A stretch of 64,000 nucleotides of DNA from Symbiodinium natans. Lineage: Eukaryota > Sar > Dinophyceae > Suessiales > Symbiodiniaceae. Below are positions 10,512-20,564 of the stretch, piece after piece (position 1 is the stretch's first letter; every line of letters starts with the position of its first letter). The notes beneath the pieces are model-generated. The model was not told the DNA's origin, ran no database searches, and saw nothing but the letters and a program-made list of their open reading frames with translations. A program made the translations under genes and the position numbers. The stretch is from the NCBI GenBank assembly GCA_905221605.1, contig CAJNDS010002357.1:110001-174000 (forward strand), written 5' to 3'.

Positions 10512-11351
10512 TCACCTGTTCTGCCTGCTCGTGGTTCGACGGTGCACGGTGCGTGCCGTCGCCGCCATCTTGGAAACTGACATCGTATTCCCGTCGCCAT
10601 TTTCGCAACTGTCGATACCATCAGAAGACGGAAGAAGCCCTTTCAGTGTTCCTAGCATGTCGTCGCCCTCCTCAGAGCACTCTTCTTTTTTGGAGTCTCG
10701 TATCCCCCCCAAAAAAAACCATCTCGCAGACTGCGGTCGTTTGTTGGGCCATCTGGATCACGTATCAACGTCAATTCTTTGAGCTGCTCTGGTGATTCTG
10801 CTGCTGTTCCCGTTGCTGATATGGCAACGATCAGTCAACCTATCCTAGGTCCACGGTGTTTGTCGTGCTGTCGCCTGACTCCGAACTCCTCGTTGATGTT
10901 GACGGCAGGTCGGGATGCGGCATGGCCAGGGAGGGTTGAATTCGAGCTATAAACAGCTGCAGGAACGACATGGGCGACCCCTTATCTATCAACATCTGTC
11001 CGCCGCTTGAGCACACAAAGCTCTTCATATCGGACTCCACTTTTCTGCGGCAAAGCAGGACAAAGCGAGATGCGGCATACACACGGCAGGCACTTTGGCC
11101 GTAGTATTCTTTTCCTTGCGGCTCCCTTCAGGATACCGCGGACGATGCGGTCACAAGGCCCTCTGCTTTATGCCACCATGCATCGGGCATACGAACCGTT
11201 TCACCTCCCCCCGAAGATTTTCGTGCTGCGCCATCAGCTCAGGATCCTGTGGAGGCCTCAAGTTGTCAAGGTCGGAAAGACTGGGCGAATTCGACCTGTG
11301 CTCCCCGTTATGCTCCCGGTTATGCCCCCGTTCTGATCCACTATGCTCCAT
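10512..11351 (-). CDS. Charged/coiled-coil protein, three candidate exons
   Basis: Three consecutive minus-strand open segments have protein-like composition: about 11351-11150 (ELMAQHENLRGEVKRFVC), about 11060-10858 (SDMKSFVCSSGGQMLIDKG then a Ser/Thr/Asp-rich end), and 10712-10512 (SKKEECSEEGDDMLGTLKG). Strand, order and composition suggest they belong with the exons at 9.3-9.9 kb. Phases were not verified, and the middle exon also has a second plausible frame (VRYEELCVLKRRTDVD). Function unknown. Confidence 0.4.
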
Positions 11352-13202
11352 TCAGCTTCCACCAAGTCACTCACAGTAGGTGTTTGTACATATCAGCCCG
11401 CCTCCGCACGGGGCCCCTTGACCTTGAAGCTGGTGGCATAGACCAAGGGCTCCTGCAGCCACGTATGTCAGTCACTTGGCGGCGGCGGGTTTTGCAGTGC
11501 TTCAAACTGAAGGCCTCTTGCCTGTCGTCAGGCCTTCCACCTTGAAGTGCAAGGCTTCTGTTATTAGAAGCCATCCCTGAGGCCCACATGCCCCTGAAAG
11601 AATCAGCTTGAAGGTCGCGAACGCAACGCCCAGGCCACTGACACACGGCATGTCTACAATGGGAATGACCATGCATGCAAGCGAACAGGCTTCCCCCAAC
11701 TTCGTACTTCCTAGTCCGAGAAACCTTCAAGCCGTCCTCCATGCCAGGCACTTCGATGGCCTTGGCTTTCACCAGCTCTTCATCCTGGCGCAAACACAGA
11801 GCCGCAAACCGCACATCCTAGGCCCGAATGAGGGCAGGAGCAGTCATCTCATGACGGTTGTGTTTAGGTCCTAAGCACGGATCCCCATGTTCAAAAACCC
11901 TGCCCTGTCGACACTCCGACTGCCCAAAAGGAACGCTCGAGTGCTTTCGGGCCCGACCTGGCTTTTGGCCAACTGCTCAGTGATGAGGATATCGCCTCGA
12001 GGTTGGGGCTTTGGTTGGATGAGTGACTGCCCCCCAGAATCCTAAAGCCCCAGCTGAAATTCTCAAATATGCAGAAACCTGCACAGCCGTCAGCCCTCAC
12101 CGGGCCAGGCGCCCACTTTGCCGGCCAGGTGTGCCAAGTGCAGTGCACGCCAAAGAACGGGGCCAGCTGTGTCCTAGATGTTTCAGAGGCTTGGGCTTCT
12201 TTGTCTTGCACATCTTTGGGCCGCAGGGCTTAGGATCTGGGAGGCCCGTTTGAAAGTTGCACTGGCCTTCTCCCCATTCGAGACCTTGCTATCCTAGTGC
12301 ATGCCGGACGTTTCAAAGCTCTGGCTGCAGTGAGAAAGGCTCATGGAACGGAGGCTCATGCGATGTAGCTATTTGGAGATGATGTGACGTCGAGACCATG
12401 TAGAGCCTGTACACGCCCACCTACCTTCCGAGGTGATGGTCTTGTGGTCTTGGGCTGCGACTCTGCAGGGAACTTCGGGCCTTCGGGCGCGAAAGGTTTT
12501 GGGCACGCCGCATCTGTCCCACTACTTCAAAGCTTTCAGGCTTCACTTAAGAACGAAACCACAGTCCAGACTCGCTGACTCACTGACTCTTTGTGCTGAA
12601 ACACTCTTTCGCATCTTTAACGGGGCACTGCAAAACCAACGAAAAGTCAACACAACTGGGCGGAGGGCAGTCCTAGGGGGCAGATGACCATGCCTGAGGC
12701 GTTTGCGGCCTAACAGACCATGTCGTCACCCATACCCTCAACCCTAAACCCTCAACCCTAAACCCAAAACAGAAGGCTTACAGCCGAGGCATTGGTTCCA
12801 AGTTGTCCTGGGAGGTGATCCATATTTGGCCGAAGTCGATCGCACAAACCTTGGTTCCATGGCTTGGCTGCAGGGTTTTTTCCCACCCGACTAGCCACAG
12901 CAACGCGGGTACATGGGTCGGAGTTGGGAAAAATCAAACCCTAGCCGCCTGCATAGGTATATCGCCCAAAGGCATTCGGTTAGGAAATAGTTGGACTTTG
13001 TTGGTAGCATCCTCATCACCGGCAACCAGAACACCCGTGAAAGCCAGAAGACAGCTATAGACACCCATATACACGTGGTCCGGGTGCGGTGGGGGTGCAT
13101 GACATTCAGGGTCCTTCAACGTGCTGTACGACAAAGACAATTCACCCCTTACGTCAACTCCAGCTGTATCGCGAGTAGCCTCTAGGCCCGCCTGTGGCCG
13201 AT
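11352..13202. other. Mostly unassigned; possible membrane exons on minus strand
   Basis: Minus-strand segments at about 11814-11700 (DEELVKAKAIEVPGMEDGLK) and 11699-11502 (hydrophobic) look partly coding. About 13140-12940 has two overlapping hydrophobic frames. None could be joined or named. A degenerate telomeric tract is at 12731-12772. 12871-12909 is a repeat also found at 51471-51510. Confidence 0.3.
12871..12909 (+). repeat. Repeat with T-run, CCACCCGACTAGCCACAG; copy 1
   Basis: CAGGG plus T6, then CCCACCCGACTAGCCACAGC and AACGCGGG. It matches 51471-51510 at nearly every base. It looks like a polypyrimidine tract followed by CAG, as in a 3' splice site. Telomeric tracts in this window often end in the same T-run plus CCACCCG. 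Confidence 0.7.
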
Positions 13203-13427
13203 ACAGGGTTTAGGGTTTAGGGTTTAGGGTTTAGGGTTCTGGGTTTACGGTTTAGGGGTTTAGGGGTTTAGGGGTTTAGGGGTTTAGGGTTTAGGGGTTT
13301 AGGGGTTTAGGGGTTTAGGGGTTTAGGGGTTTAGGGGTTTAGGGGTTAGGGGTTTAGGGGTTTAGGGGTTTAGGGGTTTGGGGTTAGGGTTAGGGTTAGG
13401 GGTTAGGGTTAGGGTTTAGGGGCCAGA
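13203..13427 (+). repeat. Largest interstitial telomeric array
   Basis: About 225 bases of tandem TTTAGGG and TTTAGGGG units, a homogeneous 8-mer block in the middle, and TTAGGG/GGGTTAGG variants at the right end. All in G-strand orientation. Sequence on both sides is ordinary, so this is interstitial in the assembly. The mixed unit length differs from the short pure 7-mer tracts elsewhere. Confidence 0.92.
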
Positions 13428-13617
13428 CAAGTTACTGTACCTGGGATGACCTGGATGTATGTGAGCACTCAAGTTCAACCGGAAAGAATCCGAGCCAAAA
13501 AAGTCTCCTGGCCTGAATATCTACACTTGATCATACTTAATCTAAGCCTTTCTTCTTGATGAACACAAATCCCAAAACACGGCTGCCATGCAGATATTAA
13601 CGTAAACTCACTAGGCC

Positions 13618-13676
13618 CTCAAGCCCTAAGCCCTAAGCCGTAAGCCCTAAACCCTAAACCCTAAACCCTAAACCCT
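13618..13676 (-). repeat. Interstitial telomeric tract, C-strand orientation
   Basis: Degenerate then perfect CCCTAAA units, ending CCCTTAGAGCGAGAG, close to the CCCTAAGAGA edge seen at three other tracts. With the array at 13203-13427 it forms an inverted pair. Confidence 0.85.
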
Positions 13677-13774
13677 TAGAGCGAGAGAAGGCCCTCGAAC
13701 CCTGGGCCCTTGTCATGTGGCGATACCAAGCTGGAAGTCGCCCTTCCGGGTCGCCTTGGAAACAAGTATGCGAT

Positions 13775-13905
13775 TCTACTATTGCATTAATATACTACTC
13801 CATTTCTAGAGTATATTTGTACATTATCATACTACTATATGATTGTACTATAGTCTAGTATATTCGTATACTATCATATGAATACATTATTATATTTGTC
13901 TCAGG
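13775..13905. other. AT-rich island
   Basis: About 130 bases of very AT-rich sequence with repeated TATACTA, TACTATA and ATATGA words, in sharp contrast to the surroundings. No coding potential. It could be a matrix-attachment or replication-related element, or degenerate repeat debris. Its role is not known. Confidence 0.6.
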
Positions 13906-16113
13906 AACGAATGCAGGGGGCTTGGCTCACACCAGCACAGAATTAGAAGATGCTTCCATGTTGTTTTTCTAGCGACCAACTGCAGGCTTGTGGACCTACA
14001 GATCACACTTTTCGCTATAAGCACAACGCAATCGCAGAAGATCTGAAAGGCAGAGGCTTCAACATCATGTCACAAGATCCGTCTCCCAGGCTCCCATCAC
14101 ACGATCCAACATAATCCGATTTCTATCGCAAAGTCGAAATTGCTTGGAGAAGTTCAGCAAGTGCGCATCGAGCCGTTCAGGTAGCATACATAATGTGAGT
14201 GCACCCAAAGGCATGGTCTGGCAACCGAGAACACTGCAGGCAAAAGTAGGGAGTACTTCGCTGTTTCTCTCTGTCCAGTTCTTATGCAAGGCCTGGCCGG
14301 GAAACCGAATCTATGATGCAACGTCGGTATCAGTGCTTGAGCCGTACTTCTCGTCGCAACGGATACGGCCGGGTTTCCCGAGGTCTCAACCTACGAGGTG
14401 TCCAACAAGTCAAGAACAACACGACGTTTGCCCCTACAATCTCGGACCGTATACTTCTGTTATCCAGTTGAATATGCCTGTCGGCGGTGACTCGGATGGC
14501 AATGTATAGCCAGAAACAGCCCCTTGCAATGAGGAATGGCAAGCACACGGCACCGCAGCCCGTAATCGCAGCAGAAGCACGTTGTGCATGGCCATCTCCT
14601 GCAATTCAGAGCATCATTGTTTAATGCAACATCGCAGCATGTTGCTACACTCTCATAGCACTGAGCGCATCCTTGGCTGTTTTGTCCGAAGCGTGGACTG
14701 AGGGCAGCACAACCATATCTGAAGAGACTCTTGCAAGGACAGTGGGGCCCATCCCAAGAAGACTTAGCACAATACAGGAATGCACGTCAAAGGCTCTACG
14801 CTTCCCTTGCAAGCCTACACCGCTAAAGTGCTAAACGCCCGAAGCCAACCGAACTGCAACCAGACAGCGACCGCTAACTTTGGCCCCGTGTGTTGCCATC
14901 TCAGAGCAGGATTTGGTGGAAAAAGAGAGGTTATGGTATTCAGACGACTGCTGCTGAAGAGCATACTGTAGCGTTGCAGACTATGCCTGTCGTCAGGCAT
15001 GTATGGAGAAAAGGATCCCAAGTAGAGGTTCCCAGCAGTGCATGACCCTGAGCTCCTTGTGTGCTTCCTCCGCACAGACAGTGGCCACCTGGACCAGAAA
15101 ACCGGCACACTGCTCTGAGCCGTACTCTCGGCCTGCACTCGGGCCTAGGCCTAGACCCTGAAACGTGTGGTGTTCCAGTCCCGAGTTTGCACAGAGCCCC
15201 CGCCTCACAGGAATCGAAAACAGCAGCAACTCGATGGCCCTGGTACCAGCAGAGTTTGCCTCAGCATCCGGAGACTCCAGGAATCGAAGGGGTTATGCTG
15301 CCACCCCCTTTTCGCTGTTTCTCTCTTTGTTTCTCTCTCTCTCTTCGCTTTCTTCTCTCTTCTTCCTTCCTTCCGCGCTTATGGCCTTCTGTCCCTCTCA
15401 ATCTCCCTCTGCCGTGCCATCCCCAGGGTCCGCAAGACAGGGCAAAGCATGAGGGAAAGCAAAAACTGGCAAATTCGCAAATGAACCCCCAGTTGAGAGC
15501 TCTCGACTCCTGTGACTCCTGTGCCGTCTCGTCACACTATGCAGCTTAAACTCCTCAAATTGGCATAAAACGCGAAACAAAAAGACATGCAACACGTGCA
15601 AAATGTGCCGCTCCTTCAAGGATTTCGCACTTGCCGGCCTCCGGCTCGGTTGACTGCCGTCGCAACCGTTTCCCGGAATTTGAGGAGTAGTCCTCAGCTG
15701 CTTGAATGCAAATGCGCTGACATTCGTTTGGTTCAAGTGTGCAGATGGTTGGACAGAAAGGTTCGCAGGGCGCTTGCTTCAACCGAACCAGGACTCCAGT
15801 ACTTTCGGCTCTTCGACCGCTACATGTCTTGGGCAAGCAATCCCAGTTGTGCCAGTTCTTCTTAAATGAACGACGGCAGCGAGGTGGTCTACACCCAATG
15901 ATTGGTAGGCCTTAAACACAAAAGAGCCTTCAACTTGCCGGCATGTGTCGCAGAGTTTCCATGGGCCGTCGCTTGGCCCGCGACTCGGCGCCTATGCTCC
16001 GGGCGAAGGCTGCCAGGACGACGGTGCCTTGCAGCTTCAAGCTTTGACTGCAAGGCAAGAGTTAGCTTCTCGTCGCAGTCGGACAGTTGTGTTTCATCCA
16101 GAGCTTAGAGGCA
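13906..16113. other. Unassigned; possible membrane-protein exons on minus strand
   Basis: About 14180-14070 minus reads FSKQFRLCDRNRIMLDRV then MGAWETDL, and about 14550-14440 minus has a hydrophobic segment (PFLIARGCFWLYIAIRV). Both could belong to one polytopic protein. A CTTT-rich stretch is at 15305-15380. 15480-16113 shows no convincing exon, apart from a possible continuation of the kinase gene near 15950-16060. Confidence 0.3.
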
Positions 16114-16815
16114 CTGCAGCCATATGACCAGACATCAGCGCCTTCAAACCCCTTCCAACCAACCGAACCCTGAAGCTGCAGTCGCGTAAGAGCAGGCGCG
16201 GAAGCACGAGCAGCACGACAGGCAGTAGAAGGTTTTGGCAATCGACTCGCGTGCAAGAGCTGTTCTGCGGAGGGAGAGCATTTTGGAGGCCTGGAGAAGC
16301 CCTGCTGGGGCGAAAAGCACTCCACAAGAAAGGAGCTGCGCGATACGTTCTCTGATATGTTGCGATTGCACGTAAGCATTTTGCAAAAGTGTGCAGGAAG
16401 CCCGTGTAAACATGGTGGCAGATGCGGAAGGCCAGGCCCCGGCTCTCAAATGTGTCCGGAAGTGGCAGCAACGGCGGCTGAATGGCGACGATCATCATGC
16501 ATTATCACATGCAATTTACACGCACTCTCATATATATTCGTGCTCTGAACCCATGAACCCTGTGCGCCTGTAGATCGGCACCCAGGGCTTCCGCAATGCC
16601 ATTCCGAAGGCCACTGAAGAACCAAGCAATAAGGAGCACCAACGAACACTCCCTGCAGAAAGAAGAAAACAAAGGAATGATGCAAGCAGCGGTGCTCTTC
16701 GACTGAAGGCCCTGGGGTGGCCCAATAGCATCCACGGCTGCCTGCATCCCTGGTGGGCTGGCCCGGGCCATGGGGATCGCTAACCTTGGCGATTCGATGG
16801 GGGCCTTTCATACAT
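16114..16815 (-). CDS. Protein kinase-like gene, four short exons (partial)
   Basis: Four minus-strand pieces occur in the order expected of a kinase fold: about 16815-16785 (PHRIAK, donor GTTAGC), from 16652 (GVFVGAPYCLVLQ, the strand-4/5 and hinge region, after CTGCAG), about 16465-16375 (LAFRICHHVYTGFLHTF, resembling the helix before the HRD loop), and 16169-16114 (GSVGWKGFEGADVWSYGC, the Asp-Val-Trp-Ser-x-Gly motif). A possible catalytic-loop remnant (ASKMLS) lies near 16290. The P-loop, Lys, HRD and DFG motifs were not located, so activity cannot be judged. Resemblance is closest to tyrosine-kinase-like Ser/Thr kinases. The call rests on ordered weak motifs, not on verified phases. Confidence 0.5.
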
Positions 16816-17746
16816 CTGGGAGGGACAGACGTGCACGTCTGGCCTCAGTAGCAGATGCACATGCGATGCGAAGAATATCACAGAACCCTGCTCGAAGCAA
16901 CTACAAGTACCGCTTCAAAGACTCTCCCACCATCAGTCACAGCTTTGACTACGCGTTCTGTATGTGGAGTTCAGCGATATGCTACCATGCCATGATGTCA
17001 CTCGGATGTTTGTCATCGCCTGAGCCTTGAACCCAAGACTTAGGAGCCAAGGAGCTTTTGGCTGTCGGGCACCACAGCGCAGATGCAGCTCAAGGTGTGG
17101 CCACTGGGAAGCTGCGCAGAGCGCTGGGAGAGCTCCAAACCTCGGAGAGTTTCTGTAACCAAGAGTAGAGTGTAGTGTAGACACCGCTTTAAAAAGTTTA
17201 AGCCAAGCCAGCCGAGCCAAAACCCTAGCCAACAGCTCGAAAAGCCCACTTTTCGACTTTTGCCTCCTTGGGCACTTTTCGGTTTCTCGTGCGCTGGAAG
17301 AGACCACCGAAGGTCCTCACCATCTTGGCTACCAAAGTCATCACATGAGCAAACAAGCACGCATTCAGCCAAGACGCACCAAGAAGCGACATATTTTTAA
17401 GCCAAGATGCAGCAATAAGTCAATAAGCAAAACTACGACACATTGTGAGCAAAACAAGCTTACACCTAATTAAGACAAAATGCACCAGTAAGCAGCACGA
17501 CCACGGATTCAGCCAAGGCGCACCACACGTTTGGCCGAGACATTATGACATTATCACGATGGCATCTTGGAAACCATGAGCGCCTACCGAGTGCTTAGTA
17601 ATTCTATCCAACTAAGCCCTTGCTGAGCCCTAGGAGGGGACAATCCTATCATTTCTGAGCCTCACATGAATCCCGGGTCTCAGACACGACCTTATAATTA
17701 CTGAGCAAGAGACACTCGGGACACTTTGACCCCTAACCATTGGAAA
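16816..17746. other. No gene recognised
   Basis: Open frames on the minus strand around 16933-17372 lack domain features. The N-terminal exons of the kinase-like gene may lie here. Confidence 0.25.
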
Positions 17747-17950
17747 TCACCCAAAGCATCGCAGTAGAACATGCTTCATGATAATGAGCGATGCGAGTGT
17801 GCACGAAAAACACACGTCCAAAGCCCATCCAAACTGCGACGAAATCGTGAAGGGCATGAACTCCGTGCCTCCACTTTGGTTTGCGACGAGTTCTTCTGTT
17901 TCGTACTTTCCGCGGTGCAAAAGCCATGCCACTTCATGCGCATCGCGACG
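17747..17950 (-). CDS. Membrane-protein exon, family unknown
   Basis: Open segment with GKYETEELVANQSGG followed by a hydrophobic span (ALDVCFSCTLASLIIMKHVL), ending CTTTGG|GTGATT, a usable donor. A second frame is also open. Likely part of a polytopic protein. Confidence 0.4.
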   Translation of the reverse strand, partial: RRDAHEVAWLLHRGKYETEELVANQSGGTEFMPFTISSQFGWALDVCFSCTLASLIIMKHVLLRCFG

Positions 17951-18593
17951 CATGGTTCGAGAGCATGCGCACGGGACTTTGGTGTGAGCACGGTTCCGAT
18001 CACGCAACGTGCATGTGATTCGCATCCCAGGTCCCGGGGCGAGAGGGACGCACCAGGCCAGGCACTCTGCGAGGTGTCACGGCGCTCTTTGATTTCCCCT
18101 CTGTCAGGGGAGAGCCCCTTAAAAATCGTGCACACCGTTTTTGGAGAAAAATGGCGACAACACGGGAAGCTAATGGCGCAGTCAACGGCCCGCATGCCAA
18201 GACACATCCAGAGTCCCTCAGCAGCCGCAGCTCTTGGTCCTCGCCAGATTCAGCACGCATTGCATATCCGTTTTCGCAACGTTCAGCTGTGACGTGTCAT
18301 CACCATCATCCCATTTTCACCGGCTTTGCTGCCGTACACGCCGTACCATACCAAGCACGCAACCTACATCATCCTAATGCCTGCATGCCCAAGGCTTGAC
18401 AACCCCACATATGTGGCCCCGCATATTTATCATATTTGGACATACTTGGACAGCCTTTGTGCAGCTGCAGGACCACAAACGTTTCTTGTGTTGCACTGCG
18501 TGCACTTTTAACTTGCAGCGCTGTGTGTTCTGGTTCCTGCTCTTGAGACAAGGCAGGCCCCTTGCACTGTACATCTGAGTGTCACCCAAGTTT

Positions 18594-18615
18594 CCGGCCC
18601 AATTTTGGCTCTAAG
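18594..18615 (+). other. Possible relic of the dinoflagellate spliced leader
   Basis: CCGGCCCAATTTTGGCTCTA followed by AG resembles the 3' two thirds of the conserved spliced leader of dinoflagellates (ATTTTGGCTC exact, then AAG with one inserted T; the 5' part is diverged). Such relics arise when processed mRNA is copied back into the genome. A plus-strand exon follows at 18711. The match is short and imperfect, so chance is possible. Confidence 0.3.
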
Positions 18616-18710
18616 TATCTTAAAACCTCTGACTCGTCCCTAGGTACACGGATCGAAATGGCCTGAATTAATAAAGCGCTACACTTACCCCACTCCGAAA
18701 GTACCCTCAG

Positions 18711-18792
18711 TGGCCTCGAGTCCCGAGGCGCAGGCCGCGCTGCTAAGCAGCAGCTCGCCCGGAGAGGCCAGCTCTTCCATCCTCGTCTTCAG
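18711..18792 (+). CDS. Ala/Ser-rich plus-strand exon
   Basis: 82 bases between CCCTCAG| and TTCAG|GTGGGT, reading ASSPEAQAALLSSSSPGEAS then SSILVF. Both splice sites are good. The intron that follows begins directly with a member of the TTTCCGAAATT repeat family and a telomeric tract. Family unknown. Confidence 0.5.
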
Positions 18793-18860
18793 GTGGGTTT
18801 CCGAAATTGGGCGTACCTTCTTGGGGTCCTTATTTGGGGTTTGGGGTTTAGGGGTTCCTT
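18793..18860 (+). repeat. TTTCCGAAATT-type repeat at an intron 5' end, plus telomeric tract
   Basis: GTGGGTTTCCGAAATTGGGC, then GTACCTT and GGGGTCCTTATT, followed by GGGGTTTGGGGTTTAGGGG. It shares blocks with 38778-38872, 44941-45010 (reverse) and 51530-51630. The element begins at the donor GT of the exon ending at 18792. Confidence 0.65.
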
Positions 18861-19126
18861 ACTATATCGTAAATCACCCAGTCATAAGAAGGAGTGAGGG
18901 GAGCCCGGGGTTGCGGAGCAAAGAGATGACTGCATGGTTTTTTGTTTGCTAGAAGTCTAGAAGCTTTAGGCGAGACAGCTTACTGACCGGGCCATTGCTA
19001 GGTGAACATCCACGCGATTTGGGCTCCCATCGGTTTTCCACGAGCTTGCACAGAACCTCTGCAAGGAACAGCCCTCTACTTCAACCTGATGTAACCTTAC
19101 GTGCGACCTTTGATGCTCCACCAGAT

Positions 19127-19186
19127 AACCCTAAACCCTAAACCCTAAACCCTAAACCCTAAACCCTAAACCCTAAACCCTAAGAG
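19127..19186 (-). repeat. Telomeric tract at the exon edge of the PH/cyclase gene
   Basis: About eight perfect CCCTAAA units ending CCCTAAGAGA. On the minus strand the tract begins about 6 bases after the likely GC donor of the PH/cyclase exon (TTG|GCTTCTC). Confidence 0.9.
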
Positions 19187-19190
19187 AAGC

Positions 19191-20228
19191 CAAGCACAGC
19201 AGAGCGTCTGGATGGCGGCATCGACGGCCTCTCCAAAGAAGTCGCCCCGCAACGGGAGCAGGTTGCCCATCTCCATCCCAACAGAGACGGCACAAAGGGT
19301 ACTGCAGCCCTGGCAGTCCTTATTGTAGCCATCTTCGACCCATTCGGGAAACTCGAAGGCAAGTCTCTGCATTCGGAGGGCGATGCGTAGGCCGAGAATG
19401 GCCGTGTCGCAGTAGAGGTAGATGCAGCTTCCATGATTGTTCACCCAATGGATTCCATCTTGCCATGCTGCCACAACATAGTAGGCCCTCAAGTAGCAGA
19501 GTAGCAGCAAGTTCTCCTGCCGGTCCTCTTTAGGCAAGTGTATTCGGATGACCACGGCGCAGGCTCGGGCCATGAGCCGCTTCTCCAGTCGCTGCTCACC
19601 CTGCAGATTGCCCTCCACAGCCCCCAAAAGGCTGTTCAGCCTCGTTTCGGTCAGCGCGTCATCCTTCTGTGCCAAAGCTGCGTGGTGCTCCGTGGACATC
19701 ACAACTCTGGCACCTCGCGCCGGCGACATGGGCGACATGGGAGCCTCCTGCGGTGAGTTGGGCGCAGAAGGTGCAGATGTGACTGCCCCATACTGCGGCA
19801 ACAGGCCCAAGTTTCGGAAGGCAAACGTCCACTTCTCGAAGGATGTCTTGTCAGGACACTTGATGGCAGGGGAGCTTACGGCCTCCCGGAAAGCGGCGCC
19901 GCCACCCGAGATGCCGCAAGTGACCAAAGACAGGGCATTCTCATCCAATGCGACTGGAGGCTTCTTGCCAACTCCCATGGGCGAGAGCTCCACTGCAGCG
20001 AGTTCCCAGTGCGAGTCAGGCTCTTCAAAGATTTCAAGGATGGCGTTTCCACCGGGGAGAGGGCTCAGGACTACGAATCGTGGCAGCGGCTGAGCCTCAT
20101 CGATGCAAACGCCCACGACTCCAGCAGCGAGAGCTTGTGTTACCCTGCCAATGCAGCGTGCAAAGCTGTCTTCCAGGTTGTGAAGCCTGGATACGAGCTG
20201 CTTTTGGTCAGACTCCGTCTGCTTGAAC
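19191..20228 (-). CDS. PH-like domain joined to a degenerate class III cyclase domain
   Basis: One long exon from GCAAG|GTTCAAG. The first part (about residues 1-30) is helical; next comes a PH-like region (residues about 50-145: FVVLSPLPGGNAILEIFEEP, ending FEKWTFAFRNLG), then a Pro/Ser-rich linker and a cyclase-homology region with LGLRIALRMQRLA, SVGMEMGNLLPLRGDFFGEA and VDAA. These match the helix and the Gly-x-x-x-Gly, GD-FG-AVN blocks of nucleotide cyclases. The metal-binding Asp near the start of the fold (VVIRIHLP instead of a V-x-x-D type strand) and the GDG loop (NHGSCI) are missing, so it is likely a non-catalytic or regulatory relative. The exon ends just before a telomeric tract. 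Membrane-lipid recruitment through PH is an inference. Confidence 0.7.
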
Positions 20229-20319
20229 CTTGCACACGGCGCACAAGAAGCCCAAAGCAGGAATTCATGGGAATGCAAGTACTCATGGTATTCTGGTTTA
20301 CGCGCATGAATCAAGGGAC

Positions 20320-20480
20320 TATAGCAGGAACCCTTATACTTACAAGGCACCTTAGGGGTTATTTAGGGGCTACTTAAGGTATATTATAGGGATTATATAC
20401 AGTATATATATATATATATATGGGTGATATAGGGCAAATCGGATTAGGGGTCCCTTCTAGGGGTCCCTCCTTGTGCCCCT
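20320..20480. other. Short palindromic/AT-rich spacer with TA repeat
   Basis: Series of CTTATACTTACAAGG, TTAGGGGTTATTTAGGGG and AGGGATTATATAC words followed by (TA)10 at 20401-20421 and GGATTAGGGGTCCC. Loosely resembles the other AGGGG/TTATA repeats in the window. It separates the PH/cyclase gene from the coiled-coil gene. Confidence 0.5.
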
Positions 20481-20564
20481 TCCATGAAGCAGACTCACGA
20501 GCCTCCAAAGCCCTGTGCGCCAGGTCAAGTCCCTGCAGGGGGTTGAAGTGTTGTAGTCGGATGG

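Noticed and set aside
13203-13427. A true chromosome end
   Set aside because: Ordinary sequence continues on both sides and the repeats face in both directions across the window.
17771-18292. 173-codon plus-strand frame
   Set aside because: It overlaps a minus-strand membrane exon with a good donor, and its own composition is erratic.
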